Shown: positions 50,798 through 52,964 of the stretch, in pieces
Numbering within the stretch: position 1 is the first letter of the stretch
Layout of the letters: every line of letters starts with the position of its first letter
Assembly: GCF_019343195.1 (NCBI RefSeq)
Contig: NZ_RPHB01000014.1
Coordinates: 1 to 52,964 of the forward strand
Direction: 5' to 3'
DNA from: Arthrospiribacter ruber
GTDB lineage: Bacteria; Bacteroidota; Bacteroidia; Cytophagales; Cyclobacteriaceae
Length of the DNA: 52,964 nt
Position numbers and translations under genes: made by a program
Notes under the pieces: model-generated
The model's input: the letters and a program-made list of their open reading frames with translations, nothing else
The model's database searches: none
Told to the model about the DNA's origin: nothing

Positions 50798-52964
50798 AAT
50801 TTTTGGTTAATAAAAAGCTGTGTATATATAGTTATTTCAATTCCTGTATGGTGCGATTGAAGGCAAAAGACCTTATGGTTAGGAATATCATCCACCAGAT
50901 TTCAATTCCTGTATGGTGCGATTGAAGGCCTTGGGAAAATTCTTCTGTTGATCTTTTGACCTGTATTTCAATTCCTGTATGGTGCGATTGAAGGTGAAAT
51001 CAAGTCTGTAAGAATGACTTTGAAAGATGTATTTCAATTCCTGTATGGTGCGATTGAAGGGAGGTTACAAGATGGATGCTAGTACCGAATCAGTCAATTT
51101 CAATTCCTGTATGGTGCGATTGAAGGTCAGGGCACAGGGAAAGGGCACCATAGGTTTTTTATATTTCAATTCCTGTATGGTGCGATTGAAGGCATCTGTA
51201 ATCAGAATGAAATCCCACCCTTTAACCTTATTTCAATTCCTGTATGGTGCGATTGAAGGTTGGAGTGCTGCCTGGCGTTATTGTCACCAAGAAATAATTT
51301 CAATTCCTGTATGGTGCGATTGAAGGACCCGGGAAGTAAAACCACTGATAATAGTAGGTGTATTTCAATTCCTGTATGGTGCGATTGAAGGCACAAGGGA
51401 AGCAATCAGGGTAGTAAGCGCAACCAAATTTCAATTCCTGTATGGTGCGATTGAAGGTGCGGAGATGTTGGTCAAGGCTGACCGGAAGCTTCATTTCAAT
51501 TCCTGTATGGTGCGATTGAAGGAAGCCCGCTGTGCCAAGGTAGTACCTTTGATGGCTGATTTCAATTCCTGTATGGTGCGATTGAAGGTATGTTGTGATG
51601 AGGGCAGAATAAAGGCCCTGAGAAATTTCAATTCCTGTATGGTGCGATTGAAGGATCCGGAGTTTGTGGTCAATGATATTGCTGAGCTGGATTTCAATTC
51701 CTGTATGGTGCGATTGAAGGATTATCTGCTGTATGATCTCATTGATCTCCCGCTTGATTTCAATTCCTGTATGGTGCGATTGAAGGTATTGAATTTGTTA
51801 AGGATGGCTTTGCTTACGTGAATTTCAATTCCTGTATGGTGCGATTGAAGGTAATTTAGTATCAGTCCAGTTGATACCGTAAAACAAATTTCAATTCCTG
51901 TATGGTGCGATTGAAGGGTAGATGTGTGTGGTGAGGTCGGTTTTGGTTATGAAATTTCAATTCCTGTATGGTGCGATTGAAGGCATTGTGAGGGAAAACT
52001 CAAAACTGTGGATTGCTCAATTTCAATTCCTGTATGGTGCGATTGAAGGTGCACTGACTCAGGCAGCGCAATTGTTAGCCTCGTTATTTCAATTCCTGTA
52101 TGGTGCGATTGAAGGTATTCACATTGCTTATATCGGTGGTGTTGGAGCCGAATTTCAATTCCTGTATGGTGCGATTGAAGGAAACTACTGGAAAAATGTA
52201 CTCGGATGGAAAAATCCATTTCAATTCCTGTATGGTGCGATTGAAGGTTGAATCCTTTGAAAGCCTTTTCCTTTTGAAGCTTTATTTCAATTCCTGTATG
52301 GTGCGATTGAAGGAGGTTTGGGAAAAAACTTTTATCATTCGGTTCTGAGATTTCAATTCCTGTATGGTGCGATTGAAGGCAAGATCCTTATCCATTATGG
52401 AGTACCGGCATTCCTATTTCAATTCCTGTATGGTGCGATTGAAGGCCGGCAGGGGAAGGAGATCCATCAGGACAAGTATATCATTTCAATTCCTGTATGG
52501 TGCGATTGAAGGCCGAATTTTGGGAATTCTTAAACAGTCTATAAGCAATTTCAATTCCTGTATGGTGCGATTGAAGGGACATTAGTAAGTATAGAAGACC
52601 CGCGCCCGGCGTTATTTCAATTCCTGTATGGTGCGATTGAAGGTAAATTCCCTAATAGCCTCTTTGTATTCCTTCATATATTTCAATTCCTGTATGGTGC
52701 GATTGAAGGAATAAACCGGGCACGTTTTCGATAAGCACATATCTATTTCAATTCCTGTATGGTGCGATTGAAGGTTTCTGACAGCGAAAAACAAAACTCT
52801 TTTCCTATGCATTTCAATTCCTGTATGGTGCGATTGAAGGAGTTTTCTTTAAGGGAAACCACTACCCCACTGTCCCATTTCAATTCCTGTATGGTGCGAT
52901 TGAAGGACGACCCTTGTGCTGAAAAGCCTGTCCCATCTTCGTTATTTCAATTCCTGTATGGTGC

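Larger units (their letters stand above)
48742..52964 (-). CRISPR. CRISPR array, about 61 repeats, continues past the window
   Basis: The 30-bp repeats read ATTTCAATTCC-TGTATGGTGC-GATTGAAGG on the plus strand, with spacers of about 34-37 bp and a period of 65-67 bp. I count 61 repeats from 48742 to the edge, where the last (52944) is cut. On the minus strand the repeat ends GGAATTGAAAT, which fits the common ATTGAAA(N) 3' end of crRNA repeats. The first repeat on the left is mutated (GCTATTAAGAA). Both facts suggest transcription on the minus strand with leader and cas genes to the right, outside the window. The right half is very regular with perfect repeats; the left part is interrupted by a 93-bp element five times. 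The type cannot be fixed without cas genes. Confidence 0.97.

Noticed and set aside
48742-52964. Open frames with repeated FNSCMVRLK, FQFLYGAIEG or QSHHTGIE motifs
   Set aside because: They are translations of the CRISPR repeat in different frames, not proteins.
29768-52964. Duplicate of the tRNA-Ser 3' end as right attachment site
   Set aside because: I looked for GGTTCGAATCCC and CCTTCCTCTCTG downstream and did not see a second copy in the window.

Overview
The window reads as chromosome of a Bacteroidota bacterium, most likely Cytophagales and close to Cyclobacteriaceae. The signs are a gliding/type IX secretion (T9SS type B) sorting domain, a Bacteroidota-style succinate dehydrogenase with a single b558-type cytochrome, promoter boxes close to TTG-N20-TAnnTTTG, a 30-bp CRISPR repeat of the ATTTCAATTCC...GATTGAAGG kind, and Bacteroidota-type GG-leader peptides. 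The organism name is inferred; no marker gene in the window fixes genus.

Layout. 1-660: the end of an rRNA operon (5S rRNA, terminator), followed by a degenerate second copy of the 5S 3' part with its terminator and short heptamer repeats. 940-29607: mostly ordinary core genome. It holds a broken endo/exonuclease/phosphatase gene, flavin reductase, sppA, folK, fabD, a beta-carbonic anhydrase, a DCC-type thiol protein, a large T9SS-secreted protein, sdhCAB, a six-cysteine secreted peptide with a beta-propeller, a symporter/acetyltransferase/amino-acid racemase operon, two outer-membrane barrels, an SO2930-type dihaem cytochrome with its beta-helix partner and a Crp-type regulator, ruvC, and a compact operon of glycosyltransferases, a SpoIIE phosphatase, a NodB deacetylase, TatD and asparaginase.

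29680-47859 looks like a genomic island. It begins at tRNA-Ser(GGA) with a tyrosine recombinase and carries nested MITE-like elements. It also carries a tandemly duplicated peptide-export cluster: VKOR-thioredoxin fusion, GG-leader six-cysteine precursor peptide, propeller-like protein and C39 peptidase ABC transporter. The first copy is decaying: its VKOR has a frameshift and two stops, and its transporter is cut off after the first membrane helices. The second copy is intact and continues into an HlyD adaptor, a truncated 58-codon gene, UDP-galactopyranose mutase and a DUF6734-like protein with a DxD motif and a possible PqqD-like tail. I read the whole as a disulfide-rich, possibly glycosylated, secreted peptide (glycocin-like) system. 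In that model the C39 domain cuts the leader, the VKOR-Trx fusion makes the disulfides, ABC plus HlyD export the peptide, and the sugar genes may decorate it. The functional assignment is inference; the gene content and motifs are directly visible.

48742-52964 is a large CRISPR array of about 61 repeats that runs off the right edge. No cas gene is in the window. The left end is degenerate and looks like the trailer. Within the array an identical-length 93-bp hairpin element interrupts repeats five times at the same position, and a roughly 0.6-kb block of spacers is duplicated. These are the most unusual structures besides the peptide cluster.
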